From an uncultured Clostridia bacterium (GTDB lineage Bacteria > Bacillota_A > Clostridia > Oscillospirales > Oscillospiraceae), in the NCBI GenBank assembly GCA_946410505.1, contig CAMKAP010000141.1, positions 1 to 5,494 on the forward strand: a DNA stretch of 5,494 nucleotides, in the 5' to 3' direction. The notes under the pieces are model-generated. The model saw only the letters and a program-made list of their open reading frames with translations, was not told where the DNA came from and made no database searches. This document shows positions 1-5,302 of the stretch, piece after piece. Positions within the stretch are counted from its first letter, which is position 1. Every line of letters starts with the position of its first letter. Made by a program: the position numbers and the translations under genes.

Positions 1-80
1 CCTATTCGCTATTCTTTTTTCATCTACTGTCACACATCATTGTAAACCCTACAAATCACGGGCGGCGGGCGCATTTCGCA
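1..80. other. Gene-free stretch downstream of the carbonic anhydrase, at the window edge
   Basis: No gene, tRNA or clear terminator is visible. In the direction of transcription there is a weak 5-bp inverted repeat (TTGTA/TACAA, around 41-55) but no U-tract, so the end of the rex-mnmE-carbonic anhydrase transcript is not located. The outermost 15 bases hold two copies of a heptamer (CTATTCG then CTATTCT) followed by a T-run at 15-20. The segment beyond 60 turns AT-rich compared with the genes. Confidence 0.5.
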
Positions 81-632
81 TCAGAGCCAGTCCACTCTGC
101 CGCTTTCAATGTCGTATACCGCCCCGCGAATATCCAGCCCCGCGGAAGGGATCTCCGGGTGCTCCCGGAAGGCATGGCGAATCATCTCCACCGCATGCAG
201 CACGTTGAGACGGCAGGCCTTGTCCGGGTCGGTCTCCTCCCCGACAGCCCGCAGGATCTCGTCGGTGATGTAACGGATATAGCCCTCGCTGTGGCCGGAG
301 AGCGCCGCGCCGACCGCGCCGCAGCGGGTGTGCCCCAGCACCAGAATCAGCTTGCAGCCCAAATGGGCCGACGCATACTCAATACTGCCGAGCTGATGGG
401 AATCCAGGACGTTTCCGGCAATGCGGATGACAAAAAGCTCGCCCAGCCCCGCACCGAAAATGCTCTCCGGCACCACGCGGGAGTCCGAGCAGCAGATCAC
501 GATGCTGTGGGGCTGCTGGCCGTTTTCGGCGGTACTGCGGCGGAGCGTATCGGAGTAGTCGCCCGGGTTCTGCCCGGAGGCAAGATAGCTGCGGTTGCCT
601 TCCATCAGGCGGTCAACAATTTTCCCTGTCAT
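81..632 (-). CDS. Beta-class carbonic anhydrase
   Basis: Zinc enzyme interconverting CO2 and bicarbonate, probably cytoplasmic: I see no signal peptide or membrane segment. The 183-residue product carries both beta-class signatures. CSDSR at residues 48-52 gives zinc ligand Cys48 and the Asp50/Arg52 dyad; HTRCGA at 101-106 gives ligands His101 and Cys104. The C-terminus (acidic, ending Val-Asp-Trp-Leu) resembles complete short bacterial members, so the gene looks intact. The start is the ATG at 632, because AGGAGG (639-644) lies six bases upstream. An ATG at 638 would touch the Shine-Dalgarno, and a GTG at 653 would lie inside mnmE. It follows the mnmE stop by 10 bases and is probably co-transcribed and translationally coupled with it. 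A likely role, inferred only, is supplying bicarbonate to carboxylases in a low-CO2 or fermentative setting. Family assignment is firm; the physiological role is not shown. Confidence 0.95.
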   Translation of the reverse strand: MTGKIVDRLMEGNRSYLASGQNPGDYSDTLRRSTAENGQQPHSIVICCSDSRVVPESIFGAGLGELFVIRIAGNVLDSHQLGSIEYASAHLGCKLILVLGHTRCGAVGAALSGHSEGYIRYITDEILRAVGEETDPDKACRLNVLHAVEMIRHAFREHPEIPSAGLDIRGAVYDIESGRVDWL

Positions 633-638
633 GTGCAT

Positions 639-644
639 CCTCCT
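639..644 (-). promoter_or_regulatory. Shine-Dalgarno of the carbonic anhydrase gene, overlapping the mnmE stop
   Basis: Minus-strand AGGAGG, six bases before the ATG at 632. Its first two bases are the last two bases of the mnmE TAG stop (645-643), so ribosomes ending on mnmE stop on top of this site. It rules out the upstream ATG at 638 as the start. Confidence 0.85.
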
Positions 645-2001
645 ATTTCCCAACGCAGAAGCGCTGAAAGATCCGCTGTGTCACATCCTCGCGCACGCTG
701 CGTCCGGTGAGCTCTCCGAGGGCATCCATGGCGCCCTCGCATTCGGTGAGCACGATGTCGGGTGTAAGTCCCGCCTCCATGGCTTCGCAGGCGGCCTCCA
801 TGGCCTCCAGCCCACGGCTCACAGCCTCTGCCTGCCTCGCGTTTGTGAGGATCTCTCCCGCGGGGACGCCCGGCAGCGGATAGAGTGCCCGGACGGCCTC
901 CTCCAGTTCCCGCAGGCCCTCACCGCTGACCACACTGACGGGGATCACCGGCAGAGAGGTCGGAAGCGCTTCGCTCCGGCGGCCCAGATCGTCTTTGGAC
1001 AGCAGCACCAGGGCGTGTGGGGCGCGCTCGGCTGCACGCAGGATCTCCGCGTCCTCTTCCGTGAAATCCTCGCTTCCGTCCACGACGGCCAGCACCAGGT
1101 CTGCGCTCTGCAGCGCTTCGCGGCTGCGGCGGACGCCCATCGCCTCCACCGGGTCGTCGGTATCGCGGATGCCGGCGGTGTCCGTCAGGCGGAGCAGCTG
1201 CCCTCCAAGGCGGAGCTTTTCTTCGATGGTGTCCCGCGTGGTGCCGGGGATCGATGTGACGATAGCCCGGTCATAGCCCAGAAGGGCGTTCAGGAGAGAG
1301 CTCTTGCCGGCGTTGGGCCTGCCCACGATGGCAGTGGGGATGCCCGCGGTCATCAGGCGACCCCGATCAAAGGTGGCCAGAAGCGACCGCAGATCCGCAC
1401 AGGCGCCGCGCAGACTCCCGGCATAGGCCGCCAGGGTGAAGTCCTCAATATCCTCATCCGGGTAGTCCAGCACCGCGTGGTAATGGGAGCTCAGATCGGT
1501 AAGCGCCTCGTAGATCGCGGAAATCCTTCGCCCGATGGCGCCGGAGAGCTGACCTGCCGCGTTGCGCGCGGCCTCGCGGGTCTCCGCGTCGATGAGGTCC
1601 GCCACGGCTTCCGCCGCGCAGAGCTCCATCCGCCCGTTGAGAAAGGCGCGTTTGGTAAATTCCCCTGGCCCGGCCTGCCGGGCGCCGAGGGCGAACAGCT
1701 CCTCCAGAAGGCTGCGCAGCACCACGGGCGAGCCGTGGCACTGAAATTCTGCGGTGTCCTCTCCGGTGTAGCTGTTGGGGCCGCGGCTCACGGTGCAGAG
1801 CCCCAGATCCAGCATGGCGCCGTCGCGTGCGCGCACTTCGCCGTAGATGAGTCTGCGGCTGTCCTGAGCGGACATGGGCCCCCCGTGCAGGGGCCGAAAA
1901 AGCCGATCTGCCAGGGCGATGGCGTCCGGCCCGGAAAGACGGACGATGCCGATGGCGGCCACCTGGGCGCCGGTGGCGATGGCGGCGATGGTATCAGACA
2001 T
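643..2001 (-). CDS. mnmE: tRNA uridine-5-carboxymethylaminomethyl modification GTPase MnmE (TrmE)
   Basis: With MnmG, MnmE installs the (carboxymethyl)aminomethyl group at C5 of wobble uridine 34 in certain tRNAs, using a methylene-tetrahydrofolate carbon and GTP hydrolysis, in the cytoplasm. The 452-residue length is normal. An N-terminal folate-binding/dimerisation domain (about 1-118) holds the conserved GPNSYTGEDTAEF block at 74-86. A helical domain follows, and inserted in it is the G domain (about 219-378): P-loop GRPNAGKS 227-234, G2 GTTRD 253-257, G3 DTAG 274-277. The G4 motif reads SKDD (335-338) rather than NKxD. The protein ends in Cys449-Val-Gly-Lys, the family's catalytic C-terminal CxGK. 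The ATG at 2001 has GAGGTG four bases upstream. It follows rex by 94 bases containing two hairpins and no visible promoter, and precedes the carbonic anhydrase gene by 10 bases. mnmG is not in the window. Assignment is secure. Confidence 0.97.
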   Translation of the reverse strand: MSDTIAAIATGAQVAAIGIVRLSGPDAIALADRLFRPLHGGPMSAQDSRRLIYGEVRARDGAMLDLGLCTVSRGPNSYTGEDTAEFQCHGSPVVLRSLLEELFALGARQAGPGEFTKRAFLNGRMELCAAEAVADLIDAETREAARNAAGQLSGAIGRRISAIYEALTDLSSHYHAVLDYPDEDIEDFTLAAYAGSLRGACADLRSLLATFDRGRLMTAGIPTAIVGRPNAGKSSLLNALLGYDRAIVTSIPGTTRDTIEEKLRLGGQLLRLTDTAGIRDTDDPVEAMGVRRSREALQSADLVLAVVDGSEDFTEEDAEILRAAERAPHALVLLSKDDLGRRSEALPTSLPVIPVSVVSGEGLRELEEAVRALYPLPGVPAGEILTNARQAEAVSRGLEAMEAACEAMEAGLTPDIVLTECEGAMDALGELTGRSVREDVTQRIFQRFCVGK

Positions 2002-2005
2002 GGTT

Positions 2006-2011
2006 CACCTC
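2006..2011 (-). promoter_or_regulatory. Shine-Dalgarno of mnmE
   Basis: Minus-strand GAGGTG, four bases before the ATG at 2001. It supports that start and lies only nine bases 3' of the long intergenic stem-loop. Confidence 0.75.
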
Positions 2012-2020
2012 ATAGAAAGC

Positions 2021-2078
2021 ATTGGTCCTCAGCGTTCAGCTTCCGGAACAGGGCCGGGGCCGAAGGCTAAGGACCAAT
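2021..2078 (-). ncRNA. Long intergenic stem-loop in the rex-mnmE spacer (structured RNA element, function unknown)
   Basis: Positions 2021-2033 and 2066-2078 are inverted repeats that give a 13-bp uninterrupted stem in minus-strand RNA. The outer nine pairs are Watson-Crick, then comes one U-G wobble (2069/2030), then three more pairs. On the plus strand the wobble would be an A-C mismatch, so the fold favours the transcribed strand. The 32-base interior can add a 4-bp helix (2040-2043 with 2062-2065) plus two pairs after a bulge. No U-tract follows, so it is not a standard intrinsic terminator. It could be an RNase processing or stability element, or a dispersed palindromic repeat. The pairing is seen directly; the function is unknown. 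Confidence 0.6.
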
Positions 2079-2092
2079 TGCCGAAAGCGGCA
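2079..2092 (-). other. Small tetraloop hairpin just after rex
   Basis: Minus-strand RNA can form a 5-bp stem (UGCCG/CGGCA) with a CUUU loop, three bases after the rex stop codon and directly abutting the longer stem-loop at 2021-2078. No U-run follows it, so termination here is unlikely to be efficient. It may protect the 3' end of a processed rex transcript. Confidence 0.45.
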
Positions 2093-2095
2093 GGA

Positions 2096-2767
2096 TCAGT
2101 TTTTTTCGCTGCGGGCGGCTTTGGCAGCGCGCTCGTCGCTCCGCTCGGCAATAAAATAGCTCAGAGAGAGCAGGCTGTCGGAAAAGTGGACGTTCTCCAC
2201 CAGCGTGCTGCTGTTGGGCTCGGTCAGCTCCACATTGGTAAAGTTCCAGATGGCCTCCACGCCGTTTGCGGTGAGCATCTCGGTCACGGGTACGGCGGCC
2301 TCCTTGGGCACCGTGAGCACAGCCACATCCACATGATTCTCGCTCAGAAACCGGGACAGCTCATCCATAGACAGGATGGGAACGTCGTGGAACATGGTGC
2401 CGATGATCTCGGGGCGCACGTCGAAAGCGGCGATCAGGCGGAAGCCCCATTCTTTGAAATTGAAGTTCTCGGTCAGCGCGCGGCCGATGTTGCCGACGCC
2501 GATCATGATGGCCTGAAATCCCCGGTCCATTCCCAGAATGGAGGCGATCTCCGCCCGGAGCGCGGGGACATTGTATCCGTAACCCTGCTGGCCGAACTCA
2601 CCGAAGCAGCTGAAATCCTGGCGAATCTGGGAGGGCGTGAGCCCAAGCTGATGGCCCAGCTCAAAAGAGGAGATGCGGCTGATTCCCACTTCCGTCAATT
2701 CATCCAGCTTGCGCAGATAGCGGGGAAGACGGCGGATCACATTGTTGGACACCTTTACGCGCTTCAC
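2096..2767 (-). CDS. rex: Redox-sensing transcriptional repressor Rex
   Basis: Dimeric cytoplasmic repressor that reads the NADH/NAD+ ratio: NADH binding releases it from operators, in clostridia typically in front of fermentation and NADH-oxidising genes. The product is 223 residues, the usual length. The N-terminal winged-helix domain (about 1-78) contains SQIRQDF at 46-52 and the GEFGQQGYGYNV wing region at 56-67. A Rossmann domain follows, with dinucleotide loop GVGNIG at 90-95 and Asp116 after the second strand. The WNF motif at 174-176 and the C-terminal helix (about 195-208) match the domain-swapped dimer element. The C-terminal tail is charged and probably disordered. The GTG at 2767 is chosen because a GAGAGG-type Shine-Dalgarno lies seven bases upstream and the first helix begins at once. 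It has its own promoter (2813-2841). Which genes it controls cannot be read here, and no full Rex operator is evident in its own promoter. Confidence 0.97.
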   Translation of the reverse strand: MKRVKVSNNVIRRLPRYLRKLDELTEVGISRISSFELGHQLGLTPSQIRQDFSCFGEFGQQGYGYNVPALRAEIASILGMDRGFQAIMIGVGNIGRALTENFNFKEWGFRLIAAFDVRPEIIGTMFHDVPILSMDELSRFLSENHVDVAVLTVPKEAAVPVTEMLTANGVEAIWNFTNVELTEPNSSTLVENVHFSDSLLSLSYFIAERSDERAAKAARSEKN

Positions 2768-2774
2768 AAATATA

Positions 2775-2783
2775 CCTCTCCTT
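2775..2783 (-). promoter_or_regulatory. Shine-Dalgarno that fixes the GTG start of rex
   Basis: Minus-strand AAGGAGAGG, with seven bases between its last G and the GTG at 2767. No competing ATG is placed sensibly nearby, so the non-ATG start is accepted. Confidence 0.8.
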
Positions 2784-2812
2784 ACGATTATTTGATTTCA
2801 CTTATTTAACCC

Positions 2813-2841
2813 AGTATAGCATATTTGCAGGGCGCTTTCAA
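2813..2841 (-). promoter_or_regulatory. Housekeeping sigma promoter of rex (and probably mnmE and carbonic anhydrase)
   Basis: The -35 is TTGAAA (2841-2836) and the -10 is TATACT (2818-2813), each one base from consensus, with exactly 17 bp between them. The -10 is preceded by TGC, giving an extended -10. It lies in a short AT-rich island amid GC-rich coding DNA, with expected initiation near 2807 and about 40 bases of leader before the rex GTG. It sits just after the anti-sigma stop codon, which separates the rex unit from the sigma unit. Read directly from sequence; activity is inferred. Confidence 0.85.
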
Positions 2842-2857
2842 GGAATTTTCCGCAGGA

Positions 2858-3598
2858 TCAGCGCTGCAGAAAAGCGATCAGCTCCTCCTCGGAGCAGCCC
2901 GCCACATATTTTGTTCCGAGCACCGGATCGGTATAGTAAAGCCTGCCGCCGTAGCGGTAGATCTGCAGTACCCCGCTGTCGGTGTCAATGAGAAAGACGG
3001 GGCTCAGACCCAGAGCATCCATGTCCAGCTCACTCTCCGTGCCGGAGAGGCACAGAAGCAGAGATTCCAGGCTGAGCTTCTCCACGGCCTCCTCGGCTGG
3101 GGCGTCCAGATCGAACTGTGCCTCGGGGGCCTCCGGGGCGGCCGCCGCTGCGGCATATTCAGCCGTGTTTGCCGTGCCGCTGTCCGCGGCAAAGCTGCGG
3201 TACTGCGCCTCCTCGGCGTATACGGTGCCGGCGGCTGCCTGCGGGGGGTAGGCGTTCCCCACGGCCTTGGGCGGCAGCAGACGCGGCCCCAGGCCGATGG
3301 CCAGCGCCAGCACGGCGGCTGCGGCGATAAAAGCGGCCGGAGAAATGCGGCGGCGGTTCTTCCGACGGATCTCTTCGCGGCGAAGCTCTGCCATCACGTT
3401 TTCCCGCAGGCGCGCGGGTGGCTCCTCCAAATCTTCGCTCAGAGTTTCGGAGAGCGCAGAAAAGGCCTGATATACGGCGGCGCAGTCCGCGCACTCGGCC
3501 AGGTGCGCCTGCAGCCTGCGGTTTTCCTCCGCCGTCAGTGCGGCGTCCTCATCCAGAAGTCTGCTGATCAGCTCCCGGTAATCATCATGTGTGTTCAT
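2858..3598 (-). CDS. Zinc-finger (ZAS-type) transmembrane anti-sigma factor
   Basis: Probable membrane antagonist of the adjacent ECF sigma factor: the inner domain would hold the sigma until an envelope signal releases it. The 246-residue product has an N-terminal helical anti-sigma domain with His32-x3-Cys36-x2-Cys39 (HLAECADC) and a possible further ligand at His4, as in zinc-binding anti-sigma proteins. An Arg/Lys-rich stretch (about 73-84) precedes one hydrophobic segment (about 86-106), predicting N-in/C-out topology. Outside lies an Ala/Pro/Glu-rich linker (about 148-172), then a folded-looking region (about 173-246) that I do not recognise. The ATG at 3598 is preferred because AGGTGAT lies seven bases upstream and the protein then begins as anti-sigma proteins usually do. 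The ATG at 3607, overlapping the sigma stop as TGATG, or the GTG at 3610 would add three or four residues. Role is inferred from domain and neighbour; the signal sensed is unknown. Confidence 0.87.
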   Translation of the reverse strand: MNTHDDYRELISRLLDEDAALTAEENRRLQAHLAECADCAAVYQAFSALSETLSEDLEEPPARLRENVMAELRREEIRRKNRRRISPAAFIAAAAVLALAIGLGPRLLPPKAVGNAYPPQAAAGTVYAEEAQYRSFAADSGTANTAEYAAAAAAPEAPEAQFDLDAPAEEAVEKLSLESLLLCLSGTESELDMDALGLSPVFLIDTDSGVLQIYRYGGRLYYTDPVLGTKYVAGCSEEELIAFLQR

Positions 3599-3605
3599 AA
3601 CTTGC

Positions 3606-3612
3606 ATCACCT
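3606..3612 (-). promoter_or_regulatory. Shine-Dalgarno of the anti-sigma gene, containing the sigma stop codon
   Basis: Minus-strand AGGTGAT, seven bases before the ATG at 3598. The sigma factor's TGA (3609-3607) lies inside it, suggesting that anti-sigma synthesis is coupled to sigma translation. It favours 3598 over the in-frame ATG at 3607. Confidence 0.65.
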
Positions 3613-4218
3613 GCTTCCTGATGATTCGGACGAGAAGGAGTCGGGAATGTTCCCGTCCGAGAGCAGATAGGCGCAGAGTTTTTTTCGCGCCCGGAAAATC
3701 CTGGATTTCACCGTCCCGGGCTCCAGGCCGAGGGTTTCGCCGATCTCCTCATAGCTCAGCCCCTGGATCTCCCGCAGCAGCAGGATCTGCCGCGCATCCG
3801 GCGGCAGAGACGCAAGCCCGCGCCGCACGCTCTCCCGCGTCAGCTTCTTTTCCAGCAGCTCCTCCGGCGACTGGCTCATATCCGGCAGATCGAGCTGCAC
3901 GTCCTCACCGTCGTCGTCCTCCGCGGAGAGGGAGACCGTACTGCGACGGTTTTTCTTTCGCAGAAAGTCCAGACAGACGTTTGACACGATCCGGTACAGC
4001 CACACGGAGAACTTGCTGTCTCCGCGGAAGGAGGGGAGCGAGTTATAGGCCTTGATAAAGGCCTCCTGGGCCATGTCCTCCGCATCCTCGGGAGAACCCG
4101 TCATGCGCAGTGCCAGGTTGTATACGTTTTTTTCATAGGCGGTCACCAGCGACTCGAAGGCGTTCACGTCTCCGCGCTGCACCCTTTGGATGACGGCCAG
4201 TTCCTGTTCTCTTGTCAT
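3607..4218 (-). CDS. ECF-family RNA polymerase sigma factor (RpoE/SigW-like)
   Basis: Alternative sigma factor that would direct RNA polymerase to a stress or envelope regulon. The 203-residue product has only regions 2 and 4, as expected for group 4 sigmas. Region 2 (about 20-88) contains the DAEDMAQEAFIKAY core-binding stretch at 45-58 and the WLYRIVSNVCLDFLR promoter-melting/-10 recognition stretch at 73-87. A strongly acidic linker (about 99-122) follows, then region 4 (about 133-183) with LPPDARQILLLRE and a helix-turn-helix at SYEEIGETLGLEPGTVKSRI. A short Ser-rich tail ends the protein. The ATG at 4218 is used because GAGGTG lies six bases upstream; the in-frame GTG at 4227 falls inside that site. 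The likely antagonist begins 8 bases after its stop. No ECF-type autoregulatory promoter could be recognised in the 94-base leader. The subgroup and regulon cannot be assigned from sequence reading alone. Confidence 0.93.
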   Translation of the reverse strand: MTREQELAVIQRVQRGDVNAFESLVTAYEKNVYNLALRMTGSPEDAEDMAQEAFIKAYNSLPSFRGDSKFSVWLYRIVSNVCLDFLRKKNRRSTVSLSAEDDDGEDVQLDLPDMSQSPEELLEKKLTRESVRRGLASLPPDARQILLLREIQGLSYEEIGETLGLEPGTVKSRIFRARKKLCAYLLSDGNIPDSFSSESSGSR

Positions 4219-4224
4219 TTGTCC

Positions 4225-4230
4225 CACCTC
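4225..4230 (-). promoter_or_regulatory. Shine-Dalgarno that fixes the sigma factor start
   Basis: Minus-strand GAGGTG, six bases before the ATG at 4218. The alternative GTG start at 4227 overlaps this site and is therefore unlikely. Confidence 0.8.
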
Positions 4231-4243
4231 TTGTTTCTGTACC

Positions 4244-4267
4244 CGCTCCGCACGGAAAGGCGGAGCG
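4244..4267 (-). other. Perfect 8-bp inverted repeat in the dusB-sigma spacer
   Basis: CGCTCCGC (4244-4251) and GCGGAGCG (4260-4267) pair perfectly around an 8-base loop. In the transcribed direction no U-tract follows (GGGTACAG comes next), so it is not a canonical terminator for dusB. It lies 25 bases upstream of the sigma ATG and could be a leader hairpin, a processing site or a weak terminator. Confidence 0.5.
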
Positions 4268-4312
4268 CAGGGCCGAAGGTGTTATTTCGTACCAGACGCC
4301 GAATAATAGTGT

Positions 4313-5302
4313 CTACTTTTTATCAGAAAACAGTATCAGATCCCGCTTGATGTCCTTCACGATCCTGTCCACGTCCGCCAGCGTTTCCACGTGCACCAGC
4401 TGATTGCGGTAATAGGCCCCATGGGGCACGCCGTGCAGATACCAGGGCAGGTGATGCCGCGCCTCCAGACAGGCGATGCGCTCTCCGCTCACTTCCGCCA
4501 GCGCCCGTATCTGCCCGACCGCTGTGTCCATCCGCTCGGAGAGCGGAGGCAGAGACGGCTCCGGCTTCCCTGCGACGGCGGCGTTGGCCTGGGCAAAGAG
4601 CCAGGGATTGCCGAAGGCGCCCCGACCGATCATGCACAGGTCCGCCCCCGTATAGCGCAGGATGTGCGCCGCGTCCGCCCCGGTGAACACATCGCCGTTG
4701 GCGGTGACGGGGATCTTGACGGCCTCCTTCACATCCCGGATGATGTCCCAGTCGGCCCGGCCCGCGTACATCTGTACCCGGGTGCGGCCGTGCACGGCGA
4801 TGGCGGCGGCCCCGGCGGACTCGCAGACCTTCGCAAATTCCACCGCGTTGACGCAGCCGGAATCCCAGCCCTTGCGAAATTTTACCGTTACGGGTTTGCC
4901 TGCCGTGCGCACCACGGCTTCGACGATCTTTCCCGCCAGCTCCGGATCGCGCATCAGGGCCGAGCCGTCCCCGGCCTTGACGATCTTGCCCACCGGGCAG
5001 CCCATGTTGATGTCCAGTATATCCGCCCCGGAGAGCGCCAGCGCCATCGGCGCAGCCTCGGCCATGATCTCCGGCTCATGGCCGAAAATCTGCGCGGCCG
5101 CCGGGTGCTCGCCCTCGGGAATATAGAGCAGGGCCCTGGTCTTCTCGTCTTTGTAGACGAGGGCCTTGGCGGAGACCATCTCCGTGGTGGTGAGGGCCGC
5201 CCCCTGCGCCCGACAGACGGCGCGAAAGGCGAAATCCGTCACGCCGGCCATGGGTCCGAGCACGACGCGGCCGTTTAGTTTTACGTTTCCGATGCTTACC
5301 AT
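4313..5302 (-). CDS. dusB: tRNA-dihydrouridine synthase, DusB type
   Basis: FMN-dependent enzyme that reduces specific uridines in the tRNA D-loop region to dihydrouridine using NAD(P)H. The 329-residue length is normal. A TIM-barrel catalytic domain (about 1-240) has the PMAGVTD signature at 17-23, the catalytic cysteine in NMGCPVGKI (Cys102), HGRTR at 171-175, NGDV at 202-205 and the FMN-phosphate loop [10 protein letters not shown] at 225-234. A C-terminal helical tRNA-binding domain follows, with HHLPWYLHG at 283-291. The frame stays open upstream to 5455, but the true start is the ATG at 5302, where the product begins with the usual Ile-Gly-Asn-Val sequence; the upstream part lies over the exonuclease gene. 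The ATG overlaps the exonuclease stop by 7 bases (ATGGTAA). No strong Shine-Dalgarno is seen, so coupled translation is likely. Family is certain; the B subtype is by overall resemblance. Confidence 0.94.
   Translation of the reverse strand: MVSIGNVKLNGRVVLGPMAGVTDFAFRAVCRAQGAALTTTEMVSAKALVYKDEKTRALLYIPEGEHPAAAQIFGHEPEIMAEAAPMALALSGADILDINMGCPVGKIVKAGDGSALMRDPELAGKIVEAVVRTAGKPVTVKFRKGWDSGCVNAVEFAKVCESAGAAAIAVHGRTRVQMYAGRADWDIIRDVKEAVKIPVTANGDVFTGADAAHILRYTGADLCMIGRGAFGNPWLFAQANAAVAGKPEPSLPPLSERMDTAVGQIRALAEVSGERIACLEARHHLPWYLHGVPHGAYYRNQLVHVETLADVDRIVKDIKRDLILFSDKK

Noticed and set aside
41..55. TTGTA/TACAA inverted repeat as a terminator after the carbonic anhydrase
   Set aside because: The stem is only five bp, mostly A-T, and no U-tract follows on the transcribed strand.
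595..2070. A 491-codon open frame on the plus strand opposite mnmE
   Set aside because: It lies antisense to a well-conserved gene. Its translation is rich in Gly/Ala/Arg/His without any recognisable domain, as expected from GC-rich codon bias on the other strand.
2596..2620. Cys54 in the Rex DNA-binding domain where Tyr is common
   Set aside because: A Cys-Phe-Gly version of this segment is, as far as I recall, ordinary in clostridial Rex proteins, so it is a taxonomic hint rather than an anomaly.
2825..3670. A 281-codon open frame on the plus strand across the anti-sigma gene
   Set aside because: It is antisense to a gene with clear domain logic and a good Shine-Dalgarno. The plus-strand product is Gly/Arg-rich with no motif.
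4303..4331. Candidate promoter for the sigma gene (TATTAT at 4308-4303)
   Set aside because: The -10-like hexamer is fair, but 16-18 bp upstream there is only GTTTTC/TTTTCT, a poor -35. No ECF-type GAAC/CGTC pair with proper spacing was found either.
4391..5278. A 295-codon open frame on the plus strand opposite dusB
   Set aside because: It is an antisense shadow of dusB with no domain, no good ribosome binding site and low-complexity composition.
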